From positions 447,501 to 511,500 of the forward strand of contig JAPMOS010000015.1 in NCBI GenBank assembly GCA_027972325.1: a DNA stretch of 64,000 nucleotides, given 5' to 3'. Positions 23,001-34,539 of the stretch are shown in pieces. A program made the translations under genes and the position numbers. This DNA comes from Paratrimastix pyriformis. Taxonomy: Eukaryota; Preaxostyla; Paratrimastigidae. The notes beneath the pieces were generated by a model. The model did no database searches. It was given only the letters and a program-made list of their open reading frames with translations, and was not told the DNA's origin. Each line of letters begins with the position of its first letter. The first letter of the stretch is position 1.

Positions 23001-26000
23001 TCGCGCCTGAGGAGGGCCGCGCGGGGGGCGGGCAGGGGCTTCAGGTCGGGGCACGAGAGCCCCTGCAGGCAGGTGTCCAGGTAGGCCAGCATGGCCAGGT
23101 GGTCCTCCAGGCAGGCCCGGGCGGCCTCCTTGCTGTCATCCTGCGGTCCGGCAGCCGACACGGGGCAATGAATGAGGGACCGCCCGGCAGCCGACACGGG
23201 GGCAATGAATGACCGCCCCGGCCGGGAGCGGCAAGTGGGGGGCGCATGGGAGCGGGGCGGCAGTGGGCAGCGAGCAGGGGGGCGGGCGGCGGGCCTGCGG
23301 GTCGCGGAGGAGCAGCTCGGCGATGAGCTGGAGGGGCGCCAGGTAGCTGTCGTACCGGCGCGCGTGCAGCGAGAGCAGCGCCGTCGTCAGGCGGTGGGTC
23401 CGGGCCAGATCACACGCCTGCGCCCGGCCCGCAGGGCCCCGGACGGCAGGATGTGAGAGGCAGCCGCGCGGGAAAGACGCGCCGGGGGGTACAGCGCAGC
23501 GCAGCACAGAACCCGGGGAGGGGGGGGGGGGGGGGGGGCGCAGCGGCGGGGGCGGACGAGGTCGAAGTCGATCTGGGCCACGTCCAGCTTGACCAGGGCC
23601 GCCTCGAGGGCCCCCAGGCGCCCCTCGGCCAGGCACCACTGGGCAAAGTCGGCCAGCAGCTGCTCCCCCACAGCCCAGCCCAGCCCGGCCCAGCCCAAGC
23701 CACTTGTGATGCGCCTGGGAGGGCGGCGAGGCAGGGGCAGGGGCGGCGGGGAGGGCCGGCGGACCTCGCGCGAGAGTGCGGACAGGCCGCCCAGGAGGAC
23801 GTACGGCTCGAGCTGCCCCAGGAAGAGCGGCCCCGCCCCGGCCTGCTGCAGGCGGGGGTAGGCCACCTGGGCCAGGTACCCGGCTGCCCCGTCCGCTGCC
23901 CGCCCACAGGCCCCAAGCCGAGCCCCATCCGCATGCCGACGCAGGGACCGCCAGGCCGATGGAACCCCAGTGGTGACGTGGCCCCCCGCAGCCCCGAGGG
24001 AGGCCTGGCCCCGCCCGACATAGGCCGATGGCAGCAGGAGGGGAGGGAGAGGATTGGGGGGGCCGGGCTGGCCGACCTGGCAGAGGTCGATGACGAGGCT
24101 GCACAGGGCCTGCATGTACTCGGCCCGGCTCGCGTAGGACCCCGGCAGGACGGGCCCCTCGGCGCCTGCCGCGGGGCGAACAGACATCAGCCTCAGTGGG
24201 CCGGCCAGGGCCAGGGCCAGGGCTAGGGGGGGGGGGGGGGGGGGGGGGGGGGAGGGTGTCGGACCGGCGGTGGGTGCGGGCTGTCCGCCCTCGGGCGGGG
24301 GCGCCTGGGCGATGGCCGGCTCGAGGAAGTCGCCCAGCATCTGCCCGATCCGGCGGGCGGTCACCTGCCGGCGCGCCTGCGGGTCGTGGGGCAGCCCCAC
24401 CATGCAACTGCCCCCGGCACACGCACCCACGCACAGGTTGGCCCCTTTCTGGGTGGCCGGGCCGGGCGGGCGATGGCGGGCCGGGCGCTGGCGGACCGGG
24501 CGGTGCCCTCGTGGAAGGACAGGGCGAGGGCCATGGCGTCGACCAGCTGGCCGGCGGCGGTCAGGTTGAGGAGCCGGTCGTCCCAGCTCAGGATCCGGCC
24601 CGCGTGGAGCTCCCCGGGGGCGTCGGGCCACCCGCCGGCCGGGGTGGCCATGGTCAGGTTCGCCAGGGGCCCCGCGGCAGCGGCGGCGGCCGAGGGCGGG
24701 CATGTGAGCAGGTACAGCTGCAGCAGCGAGGTGGCCAGCGACTGGGCCACGAAGGGCGCGCGCCGCTGGGCGGGAGGCGGCTGGGGGCTGTTCGAGGGGC
24801 TGGGGCTTCCTGCCGTGCCCGGGGAGGGCGGCCGGGCCCCGGCGGCCGAGGAGCGCACCGTGGGGATGAGGCTCGCGGGCGCCGGGCTGGGCGACGGGGG
24901 GGCCGCACCGGGGGCCTCGGGGCCTTCGGAGGCCGGGCGGCCTGGGGGCAGCGCCTGGCCCGTGACGAAGTCGACTGCGCGACGGCGGCAGTGAGAATGA
25001 GCAAGCGAAGGGATGTCAAAGGACGCTGGGGGGAGAGGGGGGGGGGGGGGGGGGGGGGCAGGGCATGGACAGGGCATGGACAGGGCGTGTGTGCGTGTGG
25101 CGGACCGCCAGGGCTGATGAGGCCCGGGGCGCCCTTGGCGGGGACTGGGGGGGCGAGGGGCTCCTCGAAGAAGTGGTGCTCGACCAGCGGCAGGGCCCCG
25201 ATGTCCACCGCGTGCAGCTCGGCCATCGAGAAGGGGTCCAGCACCCTGACCGTGCGGTGGGCCCAGGCAGCCGTGGGCGGACGATGGTGGGTGAGGCCAG
25301 GGGCAGGAGAGGCAGGAGTGGAAGGGAGGAGGGGCAGGAGTGGAAGGGGAGGAGGGGCAGGAGGGGCAGAGGGGCAGGGAGCTGAGCGGACCGGATGGCG
25401 CGTGCGGCATCGATGAAGAGGATGGCCTCGCTGCCCAGCCACTGCATCGTCAGCACGGGCGCTGCCGTCACGTACTCGCCGATCTGCGCCCCGCCCCATC
25501 CCATCCCATCCCCCCCACCCAATCCCGGGGGGCCGCCCGCCCCACGGTCCCGACCAGGATCAGCGGCGCCCCGGATGGCGGCGGCAGGTCGGGAGGTTGG
25601 GCGGCAGATGGTGGTGGGTGGGTGGGTGGGGATGGCGGGGTGGGAGCGACCATGAGGAAGTGGAACTCGCGCTGGGCCCTGGAGACGTGGCGCACCACCC
25701 GGAAGAGGTTGATCATGGTGCCCCACCCGATGGCCAGGATGGGGTCGTAGTGCAGCCGCGGGTCGCTCGAGGCCACCGCGACGCCTGCACCCCGCCACCC
25801 GCCGCCCCCCGAGCCCCGTGAGCCATCGCAAGGTCACGGCAGGGCGCGGGACGGGCAAGTGGCATGAGGGAGGGGGTGGGATGGGAGGGTGGATGGGAGG
25901 GGAGGAGAGGGGAGGAGAGGAGGGGAGGGGGTGGGATGGGAGGGCGGATGCAGACTCTTCTCGAAGCGGCGCCACGCGAGGGAGGGCATGCAGGCCGGGT

Positions 26001-27346
26001 CGACGGGAGGCCGGGGGATGGTGTTGAGCAGGACGATCTGGTCCTTGGAGAGCGACGTGACGATGGTCTTCAGGGGGCTGCTCAGGGCCAGCAGCACCTC
26101 GGCCTCCTCGGGGTCGCCCTTGATCTTGGGCCAGGGCGCGTCCACGCTGGCCATGGCCAACACCTGCACGCGCCCGGACCCGCACCGCCCCACATCGCCC
26201 ACAGGCCCCCCGAACCAGGCGCGCAGGTACAGCTTGCAGGTGGACGGGGCGGGGGAAGAGAAAAGCCTGGGCTGCTGGGGAAGAGCCGGCCAGGGAAAGA
26301 GGGTGCGCGGGCATGGTGGCCGACCTGGCCGGCGGCCCCGTCGTAGAGGGGCTGCTTCTTGACCCGCATCAGGGCCAGCAGTGGGCCCGTGGGCAGGACG
26401 ATCTTGTAGGTGAGACCCTGCACATGTGAGTGGGGGGCGGTGCGCGAAATGAGAGTGAGAGGGGGGGGGGGGGGGGGGGGGGGGGCTGGAGGAGGGCAAC
26501 GGCGGCCGGACCCTCAGGTTGGCCGCGATGGCGGCGCGCTCCCCGGTCACGAGCGACACGTGGACGACGGGCTCCGCGAAGAGGTCGTCCACGTTCTGCG
26601 GTGGGGAGCGGAGCGCGAGGGGATGAGGGTGATGGTGACGGGCATGGGCATACTGGGGGTGGGGGATGGGACTGGGGTGGCAGGGGGGTCCGGACTTTGA
26701 TGATGGTCTTCGAGATTGGGTCGAAGAAGACCACCTTGCCGCTCGCGAACCCGGCCACCATCAGGTCGCACTTGGGGCTCAGGTCCAGCGAGGTCACCGC
26801 GCCCAGCTTCAGGCCTGGCACCCAAAATGAGACATCAGGGCGACGAGTGGGTCGAGCAACAGACCGGGCATATCGGCCATTATGGCCTTCAAAATTTGGA
26901 AGTGATCGAAGATCAATATGATCCCTGACTGGGTACCGATGGCGATGAACATGGGTTGGACCTAATGCGAAAGTACAAGGAGAGTAACAAGGCCGGAGCT
27001 CCATTCTCCACAAACCTTGAGACACGTGGGAGGTCCGGTTTTCCGAGAGAGTTCGGCCAGCTTGGCCGAGAGGTCATCCTTGATTTCGAACCTTCGGGGG
27101 ATGTGTGAAAAAGTTGGAGGATGAACCAACAACAAACCTGAGAACCTCACTGAAGTTCATCTTGTACTTCATTGGATGAGGAGCGGGCTCGCGGTTTCCA
27201 CTGGCAAGGACCTTCTGGATCTTCATGTGTGAACTCTCGAGAGATAGTGGGGATACTTGGATTCCAGTGGTCTGTACATGTTGAGGAGGGTCAGACACTT
27301 CCTTGTGAGCCGCCGGGTCGGGTGCGGGCTCAGGGGCAGTGCTCAT
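17020..27346 (-). CDS. VPS8: VPS8, CORVET tethering subunit with C-terminal RING
   Basis: Rab5/Vps21-binding subunit of the CORVET tether on early endosomes. The ATG is at 27346. A 46-nt first intron (GTTTGTTG...) joins MNFSEVLR to FEIKDDLSAKLAEL. The N-terminal beta-propeller includes GAVTSLDLSPKCDLMVAGFA near 26720-26800, then exons around 26550, 26370, 26080, 25700 and 25200. The VPS8 middle region is clear: RILSWDDRLLNLTAAGQLVD near 24560, MVGLPHDPQARRQVTARRI near 24370, LVDAMALALSFHEG just upstream, and helical repeats to about 18450. The RING is split: CCVCGE near 17900-17917, HCGHTVHFSC near 17614-17640 and CPAC near 17580. The protein ends SCELAVLLAPE with TGA at 17022-17020. Introns are dense with tandem repeats. 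MON2 and VPS8 on the same strand both serve endosomal traffic, but the two genes are unlikely to be co-transcribed. Confidence 0.9.
18229..18335. repeat. 9-bp ACAGACAGC minisatellite in VPS8 intron
   Basis: About 10 copies, with ACAGACAG variants at both ends. It sits between the exon carrying LLRTATQLVSQNTHD and the next upstream VPS8 exon. Confidence 0.9.
19436..19485. repeat. 8-bp GGACGGGC repeat in VPS8 intron
   Basis: About five copies between VPS8 exons. It is similar in unit length and composition to the repeat at 1359-1445. Confidence 0.85.
20161..20322. repeat. 14-bp GCAGTGGGCCGGGG minisatellite in VPS8 intron
   Basis: About 11 copies with little divergence, which suggests recent expansion. 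Confidence 0.92.
20800..20865. repeat. 5-bp GGCGT repeat in VPS8 intron
   Basis: About 12 copies of GGCGT just upstream (in gene order) of the exon carrying FALMLECSLADDR. Confidence 0.88.
21238..21400. repeat. 8-bp CTGGCTCC/CTGGTTCC minisatellite in VPS8 intron
   Basis: About 20 copies alternating between two unit variants. Confidence 0.92.
22011..22115. repeat. 5-bp GGGGC repeat in VPS8 intron
   Basis: GGGGC repeats in two blocks separated by a short GGGGGGCTGGGGGCG interruption. They are strong candidates for G-quadruplex on the plus strand. Confidence 0.9.
22708..22875. repeat. 5-bp GGGCA repeat in VPS8 intron
   Basis: About 33 near-perfect copies of GGGCA, the longest pentamer array in the window. 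Confidence 0.92.
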
Positions 27347-27361
27347 CACAAAAAAAGTCAA
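27347..27361. promoter_or_regulatory. 15-bp divergent spacer, VPS8 / SNAPIN-like
   Basis: The spacer between the two ATGs is A-rich on the plus strand (cacaaaaaaagtcaa). It is far too short for two independent conventional core promoters, so the pair probably shares a nucleosome-free start region that extends into both first exons. Confidence 0.45.
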
Positions 27362-27664
27362 ATGAGCTTTGCGTCGATCCCCTGCGGTGAAAGAGACATC
27401 ATTGCCGGCAACATCGCTCCACTGCTGCTCCACACTCAGGCTGCCTTCGACCAGATCCAGAAGACCCAGGAGCTCACCCAGAACCCGAGCACGAGGCTGC
27501 CCCCACAGCCCGAGGCCCAGCCGGGGGCCGCCACAGAGCAGACTCAGCACGAGGTGGGTGCCATCCGTGCCCAGATCGACCAGGTCGCGACTCCCTCCAA
27601 TCTCGCCTCCTCTGCCAGACAAATCAAGGTGCGAATCGTTGTTGGGGTTCGCGCCTTCAAGTAA
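27362..27664 (+). CDS. Small helical protein, possibly SNAPIN/BORC-subunit-like
   Basis: The ATG at 27362 lies 15 bp from the VPS8 start on the other strand. About 100 residues: MSFASIPCGERDIIAGNIAP, then LLLHTQAAFDQIQKTQELTQ, a Pro/Gln linker and GAIRAQIDQVATPSNLASSA. The leading helix followed by a QID-type helix resembles SNAPIN and related BLOC-1/BORC subunits, but the match is weak and I cannot name it with confidence. A donor-like GTGCGAATC with a later CAG near 27665-27670 could add a basic C-terminal exon (RKGDGNK...), in which case the gene would run toward 27854 and overlap the SEC13 3' end. An origin as spurious antisense reading is possible, although the low GC and the helix pattern look genuine. 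Confidence 0.35.
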   Translation: MSFASIPCGERDIIAGNIAPLLLHTQAAFDQIQKTQELTQNPSTRLPPQPEAQPGAATEQTQHEVGAIRAQIDQVATPSNLASSARQIKVRIVVGVRAFK

Positions 27665-27834
27665 ACAGCGAAAAGGAGACGGCAACAAAATGAATAGGAT
27701 AGAAGAAAGAGAAAAGAAAAAGTGGAAGCGCAGGCAGAGAAAAGGCTCACCACCAAAAAAGATCATCATACAGCCCGGGCGAACGATCTCTCTCCTCTGG
27801 ACGCAACACACACCCAAGAACCGGCCGGTTCTGT

Positions 27835-29055
27835 TTATTCGCTCTCTTGCTTGAGCTCCTTCAGGCAAGACCACTGCCCGTCGAGATTCTCCTTATACAG
27901 AGAAACTTGGGCATCGCCGGAGCTGATCGCGAGCACGGTCCCCGTCTCGGACCAGCTCACCTGGAGAATGAAGCAGAGATGGCGTGAGAAAAGAGTCAAC
28001 ATCCCGAAACCCCGCCAGCCCACCCAGAAAAGTGCCGACCTTCCAAACCGGTTCTTCGAAGCGAAGAACGCACTTGTTGTAAGAGCGCGACTGATCGGCC
28101 CAGGTCCAAATGATGACAGTCTTGTCCTGGGAGGCCGTGGCCAGAGTGCTGCCAGGCATCCCAATGCTCGGGCCGAAAGCGACGTCGTTCACCCAACCCT
28201 GGTGCTCGGCCAGGCGATTCTCGCACTCCCACTGATGGCCCGTATACCGCCAGATGCAGGCCACATCGTCGGCGCCACCAGTGGCAATCCGACGAGAAGG
28301 AACGGCCGGGGCACTAAAGTTTGTCCAGGGGTGCAGCCCCGACAGAAAAGGGAGCAGTGAGACCTGGGGGTGAGAAGAGAGCCGGGAGCGACGGCAGGAG
28401 CCCAGGAGACCGCGTTGCAGCCACCTTGGTGCGCCTTGAAGCGAGAGTCGACATTCCAATTGTTTCCCTCGCCTATATCATGACGAAATCGGACATGGAG
28501 TGAGCAGAGAGGCTGCACCCGGACCCTTGGCTAGTATGGTGACGTAGCCATCACTGGTACCGCAAGCCAACAAACAGCCGTTTTCGACGGGGGCAAATTG
28601 AACGGAATTCACTGCGAAGAAAAAACGAAATGGGCATCCAGAACTCGACGTAAAGGGACCAACCAGATGAATGGAAGTTGTGAGTGTAGGAAGGGCGGAA
28701 ATCGCCGGGAGTGGAATCTTGCTTCCAAATGATCACTTTCCCATCATAAGAGCCACTGGCAAACATGGGACCGAATTGCGCGTGCGCCCAGGAAGCCTGC
28801 CACACGGGGCCATCATGGCTGTGCGGGGGAGGAAAGACAGAAAGAGCGGAGAGGGGCTGTGAAGATAATATGCTTCTGAGTGCCAAACCCTTTCAGCACG
28901 GCGATCCGTCTGGGTTCGTTATTCTCCATAATCTGCTGGAGCAAGATGCGGCCATCAGAACAGCAAGTCGCCAGAAACTTTGAAAAGTAGTCAATTGCCA
29001 CATCATGATATGTCTCGATTTCGGAGACAGCGCCGGCAGGAGGAGGTGCTTGCAT
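27835..29055 (-). CDS. SEC13: SEC13 WD40 protein (COPII coat and nuclear pore)
   Basis: Six-bladed beta-propeller that pairs with SEC31 in COPII coats and with Nup145C/Nup96 in the nuclear pore. The ATG is at 29055 ([20 protein letters not shown]). The first blade is [19 protein letters not shown] donor GTTTGGCAC at phase 2 leads to [20 protein letters not shown] and [14 protein letters not shown]. Next come [69 protein letters not shown] and [20 protein letters not shown]. It stops after KELKQESE with TAA at 27837-27835. Length and blade order match the family. GC is moderate throughout, unlike the long neighbours. An in-frame upstream ATG at 29244 is unlikely because it would add about 60 residues of non-family sequence. 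Confidence 0.95.
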
Positions 29056-29183
29056 AATCTGAGCGAGACACTCGCGAAGGGTCGGGTGAGCTCCGGTGAA
29101 GACGACTCTGCCGCCCAACGCAGGCCTTTTCCTGCGACCGCACACCCGCCTCCCAGCACGGAATTCGGAAGCCTTTGTAGCCA

Positions 29184-32100
29184 ATGAGTTTTGGCCGCCT
29201 AAAGGACAGGATGGACCAGCAGTCTGCTTTTGGAATTGGTTCAATTCTCTTCATCATCTCATTCCGACAGAAAAACGAGTGGCGGTCAGTCTCTGGTTTC
29301 CCGTCTCCACCCGAGCCACCCACCTGAGGCAAAATATTTTATCTCGCACGACGGGGCGCCTCGACACCCAGGTGAACCGATTTCGCATCGCAACGCTCAA
29401 TGGGAAAATCAGTTGCTTGAGAGTTCGCAGGTCCCCCTCCCACAAAATGCTCCGGTCCATTCTTCTCAAATGCCAAGCACCAATCTTCCATTGGCCCCCA
29501 ATGTGAAGCCCGATTTCACGAAAATGACCATGACATTGAGCCTTCGCCCCGGCGTCCGCACGCCCGGCCTCTCCCGGGTTCGGGTCGCTCAGGCCCATCT
29601 GACCTCGTCCCAGACTCGCGAGATTGCCGGAGAAACTCGAGATGCTGCAGGCGAAATATCACCAGCACAAGACACCGCCGAACAACTCCCCCCACCTTCC
29701 TCGCTCACTGCTGCCCTGCCACCGAATACACCCCAACCTGTCGCTCTCCGTCCAGCGAATCCCCAGCCAGTCACGGCTTCTCTGCCACCACCTCCAACTG
29801 CCGTTCCTCCATCGGCATCGATTAGCGCCCGTCTCCGGGCAAAACAGGGAAGCCAGCTGGGGACCCGCCCGCACCCGACTCATCCGGTATACAGCTACCT
29901 CCAGCAAAAGGCTTCTTTGTCAACAACATCCACTTCCTCTTTGCCAAATTCACTCCCACCTCAACCGGCGCTTTCCGTTCAGCCTCAACCTCAACCTCAA
30001 CCTCAACCCCAACCGCCACCACAACTGTCCCAATCTCTTTTCCCGCCGGCGCCCACCAACCGGGTCTCCCCTCCACGCGCCACGGTTTTTGAGACACCCC
30101 CAACAATCCCACTCCCGTTGGCCCCACCCCGTCCAAAGCCGCCAACGTCTCTGGTGTTCCCTGCTCGCTTTCAGCTCAAGCGAACGTCATCCGGCTCGTC
30201 CTCCCAGATGGTCGCTCCCCCCCAATCAACCGCGGCGCCCACCTCCGCATCCACCTCTCCTTCCGTATCCCCTTCGACCAGCCCCTCGCATTTGCGGCCA
30301 CCCTCTCCTCAGGCACAACTGGGGCCCGAGATCCCGCACTCCCAGTCTCAGAACATGTTTGCCCGTCTCGCCCACAAAATCCATTCGGGGCCACCGTCGA
30401 CGACTGTCATCCCCCTTCCCCCGGCCCTTGAGTGTCCCAACGCCGCGAGCACCTCACGCCCGGCGAGCCCTCCCCCTCCACCCGCGCCGCCCCTCCCCCC
30501 AAGTGCCACCGAGTCATCTCCCCTTGAACTCTCGGTTGTGGACGCCCTCCTCGGGAACAGCACCTCCAATCCCGGCCCGCTCCCTCCGCCACCCTCGACC
30601 CCTCCGCCGCCAGAAGCCCCGGGAGCACCGACAGACGCCATCCCCCAGCTAGCCAAACGACCGCGGCTCGAGTCGGAAAACGGTTCGGTGTCCCCGCCCC
30701 TGATGCCGTCCACTCCATCCCGAGCCGGGGCCGCCCTTCCGCTCGACCCTCTCGCGACACCCGGCGCCCAACACCTCGTCCAGCAGTCGCAGCAGCCGTC
30801 CCAATTGTTGCCCTCCCAATTGCCCGATGAACCGGCGGACCAGACCACTCGCCCACGGGCTCCCTTTTTCCCCTCCACCGAGGCTGCTGGGCCTCAGGTC
30901 ACCCGCCCGGCAACCCCGCCCGCTCAGGAGGCCTCCCCGGTGCCCCCAAGCAAGGCCGTTCCCCTGCCGATGGACGAGCCAACGACGACGGGCCCCTCCC
31001 CACGCGACATCAATGCGACATCCCGCGAGGCGCAGCTTCTGCTCCTCATCGAACGGCTGCAGCGAGAGGTCTGTTCCCGCGGCCCTCCATCCCTTCCCCC
31101 CCCCCCCCCCCCCCCCCCCGGCCGATCGCTCACCCTTTGCTCTTCAGTCGGACGAGCTGAAGCAACGCCAGGCCGGGTACGACCAGCTCAGACGGAAGAA
31201 TGCGGAGCTCTCGCTGCTCTTGGCCCAATCCAGTGCCCCAGGGGCATCGGCTGCCTCTGCGTCTTCTTCTCCCGCCACCCCGGGTGCTGGCCGGGTCAGC
31301 CCAAATACCACGGCGCCCGGGCCGCGTTCACTTGCTGGCCCCCTCCCGGAAGACGTGAGGCCACACCCTCCCCGCCCTGCTCGCTCCATGTCCGGAGCGC
31401 CCTCTCTTCTGCAAGTCCAGGTGACCATGCCTCCTCCTTCGACACCCATCGGACCTCCGCCCCCGCCCCCGAGCTGGCTTCACGCGCCCTCCACCCCCTC
31501 CTCGGCTCCTCCCACCCAGCGGGTCGTCCCGCAATCGCCCGCGGCGCCCTCCCAGATCCCCTCGGCGGCTCCGCAGGGACTCCGGCTGCCCCAAGCTGCG
31601 GCACCGCCGCCACCCCCTGCATTGCCCTCTACGGCCCCCTCGGCAACCCCCAGCGTCTCTCCGAGTGCGCGGGATTCGCCCAGCATCCCAACCACTTCGC
31701 CCCCAGCCTACTCTCTAAGCACCTCTCCTGCCCTGACCGCTCCACCCGACGAGAGCGCCCTCGGTTCCGTCCTTGGGGCCTATCGGGCTGCTTGCGCGGC
31801 CGGGGTGCGCCTCGCACTGACTTCCGCCGGTGAGGCGGGGGCTACGGCTTCTCTCCCGCCACGCTCCACGGGCGGCGCCAGGCCGTCGGACGATGTGGAC
31901 CAGGTCCGCATGCGCGATGCGCGATCACCGCAGACTCATGTATTTCTCCCACCCACCCGCTCCTTGCCCTCCTCGCCTGCCGGCAGCTGGTCGAGAAGAT
32001 GCGGGGCCTCCTCTTCTGGCCCGGCCAGGCCGAGCGGGTTTTCCCTCTCCCGCAGCCGCCATCGGCCACCTCGCCTCGAGCGCTCATCCAATTGGTTTGT

Positions 32101-34281
32101 TCCCTGCTGAGCTCGCAGCTTGCTGACCTCTTGGCTTCGCCCGGTCCGCTTCCACAGGGCGCCCAGGGCAAGGTCGGGCCCGTCCAGCTGGTGCACCTGC
32201 TGGTCGACCAGCTGGGACCTGCTGCCCCCGCCCCCACGGCGACTGGGGCCCCCGCACCCTGCGAGCCCTCCTCCTCTCAGCTGCCGTCGTCTTTTTCTTC
32301 GACCCTCTCGGCCACCCACACCCCCGAGGCCACCGCCGATCCCCTGACGTCTTCTGGGACGGCCGCCCCTCAGACAATCACCGGGGCCGCCACAACTGCA
32401 CCGCCAACCGGACGTCACCCCCATCCTCCTCCCCTCCCTTCAGTTCCCGCCAGGCACCCTGACGAAGCCGCCGCCCTCCTCAGCAGTCTCGCCCTGCGCT
32501 CGGAAACCATTTGCCGTGCCGTCTGTCCCCTGGACCTGCCCAAACCGCACACGGCAGTCCCGCCGCCGCCCCTCGCCGCCCGGCCCACATCCCCCGAGCT
32601 TGACGCCTCCGAGACGACCCTCTCGAAGAGCGTCTTTGCCGTCGAGAAGGAACCCCACATGGCCCTGATGGCCCTCACCGGCTGCCCGCGCTTCTTCACG
32701 CCCTCCCTGAAGGGCTCGCCCCTCAGCGCCCGTCTCAGCCGGCCGCCACCTCCCGTTCTCAATTCCCTCCTGCCCACGCCCACCACCACTACCACGATGC
32801 CGAGCGAATCCCCCGTTTTGCGCATCATCGCGCATTGTCAGGGCCTCCTGGGGCGACTTCCTCCCCTTCCCCTTCCCCTTCCCCCCGCCCCAAGCGGGGC
32901 CGATGAGGACGCGTTGAGGCTGTACCTGCGGCTGGGCCACCTGATGGCCACCCTGGTGCAGACCGCGTGCTCGCTGAAAACCGCCCTCCGCCTCGAGCTC
33001 ATGGGCGGCCAGGCCCTGCTGGCCCTCCTCACGCAGGCCTACGTCGTGGCCTTACCCGCCCCCTTGACCTCAACCGACATGCACCCGCTCAGCCCGCCCG
33101 GCCTGTTCAGCGTGCCCATGCCCATGGCCCAGCTGCCGACCCTGGGCATGGCGATCGGGAAGCTCCTGCTCGCGGTCATGGAGTGCACCCTCCCGTATAC
33201 CTTCCTGCACGAGGCCCCCCCGCCCCTCGACGGCGACGGCCCTGCTCCCGTCCCTGCGGCCGCCACCCGAAAGCCTCTCGCGCCGCCCCCTGTCGAGGCG
33301 CTCCTTAAGCACCCCCTCGCGCTCCTGCAGGCACTGGCCACCATCCTCAGCGACCACCCCACGGTCACTCTCCAACCCGCCAAGAGCGACCCGCTCGCCC
33401 CCTGGTGCCCCTGCTGCCCCAGCTGGGCCGCCCATCGGACCAAGTGCATCGCGGCCGAGACCGTGGTCCGCTTCCTTGTGGGGCGGCCGCAGCCATTACC
33501 CGCCGGCACCGAGGCGGACCGGCCCGCGTCGGGGATCGCCTGGCTGGGGGATGTCGGTGACGCGGCCGTGGCGGTGGTGGCGACCTCCTTGGCGCACCAT
33601 CTCCGGGGGAGCATCCGAGCCGCCCGTCTCTCCTGCGGCGGGACGGCGGAGGAGCAGCCACGGCCCGAGGGGGCCGCGATGGGGGCCCTGTGGCGCTCCA
33701 TCCGCGACTGCCTGCTGGGGTTGGGCCTTCTGGTGGGCGCCTTGCGGAACGAGTGCGACCGGGGCCTGGACATGCCCACGAGGCGCTCGCTGGCCCCGCT
33801 GTTGGCCAGCTTGCACCCGCTCAACAGCGACCAGATCCCGGGCATCGACCCCCACCAGCACTGGGTGGCCGCCCTCATCGAGGGGGCTGCCCAGGGCGCC
33901 CCCTCCTCCACCGACGCCGAGGCCTGCCCCGCGCTGGGGCTCCGCAACTGGCGAACCCGCCTGGCGGGCGGCATGCTCCCCTGCGCGGGGCCCCACTCGT
34001 GGTACGCGAAGATCGGCGAGGACGCCTTGGCGGGCCTGGTGGTGGGCCTGGTGCCGGGCGTGGCGGGGGACGTGGCCCAGCCGAGCGAGCGCTGCTGGGT
34101 GCCCTTTGACGGGGTCTTTGTGGAGCGCCTCTCGGTGCTTCTCGGAGACGCCCTCGTCGTGACGGGCGACCCGGAGGTCGAGGCCGATGATCTCGGGGGC
34201 ACCGCCGAGGCCGCCCAGCCCCCGTACCCATCCCCGCCCAACCCGTCGCCCTCTCCGCCGCCCTCCTCATCGGCATCGTGA
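29184..34281 (+). CDS. Large Pro/Ser-rich protein with coiled coil and helical C-terminal domain, unknown
   Basis: Not recognised. The tentative start at 29184 (MSFGRLKDRMDQQSAFGI) is joined through a short intron to the long open frame from about 29320; an alternative is the ATG at 29470. Residues from 29550 to 31000 are low-complexity proline/serine/glutamine. A short coiled coil (AQLLLLIERLQRE, then SDELKQRQAGYDQLRRKNAE) spans an intron carrying poly-C at about 31098-31118. After a second Pro-rich region and an intron (GTCCGC...CAG, about 31903-31987), a C-terminal helical domain of about 750 residues begins LVEKMRGLLFWPGQAE and includes LRLYLRLGHLMATLVQTACS, QALATILSDHPTVTL and WVAALIEGAAQ. 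TGA is at 34279-34281. The layout (disordered N-terminus, coiled coil, alpha-solenoid) recalls scaffold or checkpoint adaptor proteins, but no family motif is visible. Confidence 0.6.
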
Positions 34282-34539
34282 GCAGCAGAAACAGCGAATT
34301 GTCACTTTGCCCCCGAGCCGCTGCGGGGGGGCAAATAAGAAAAGGGGGTCGGCAAGGTCCGGCAAAGGGAAAGACCAAGAGGCTCGGAGGGGCCCAGGTG
34401 CGTGGGGGGAGGGGGGGGGGGGGGGGGGGGCTGTTGGTGCGGCCACTCGCGGAGTGGGGGCCCCACGAGACCCCGGGCGGGAGGAGGGCCGCCGAGGGCC
34501 GAGCGGGCGGGCGGGCGGCCGCGCGACCGGCCGGGCGGG

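Noticed and set aside
28813-29244. Upstream extension of SEC13 to an ATG at 29244
   Set aside because: It would add about 60 residues without family similarity and would cross the start region of the divergent gene.
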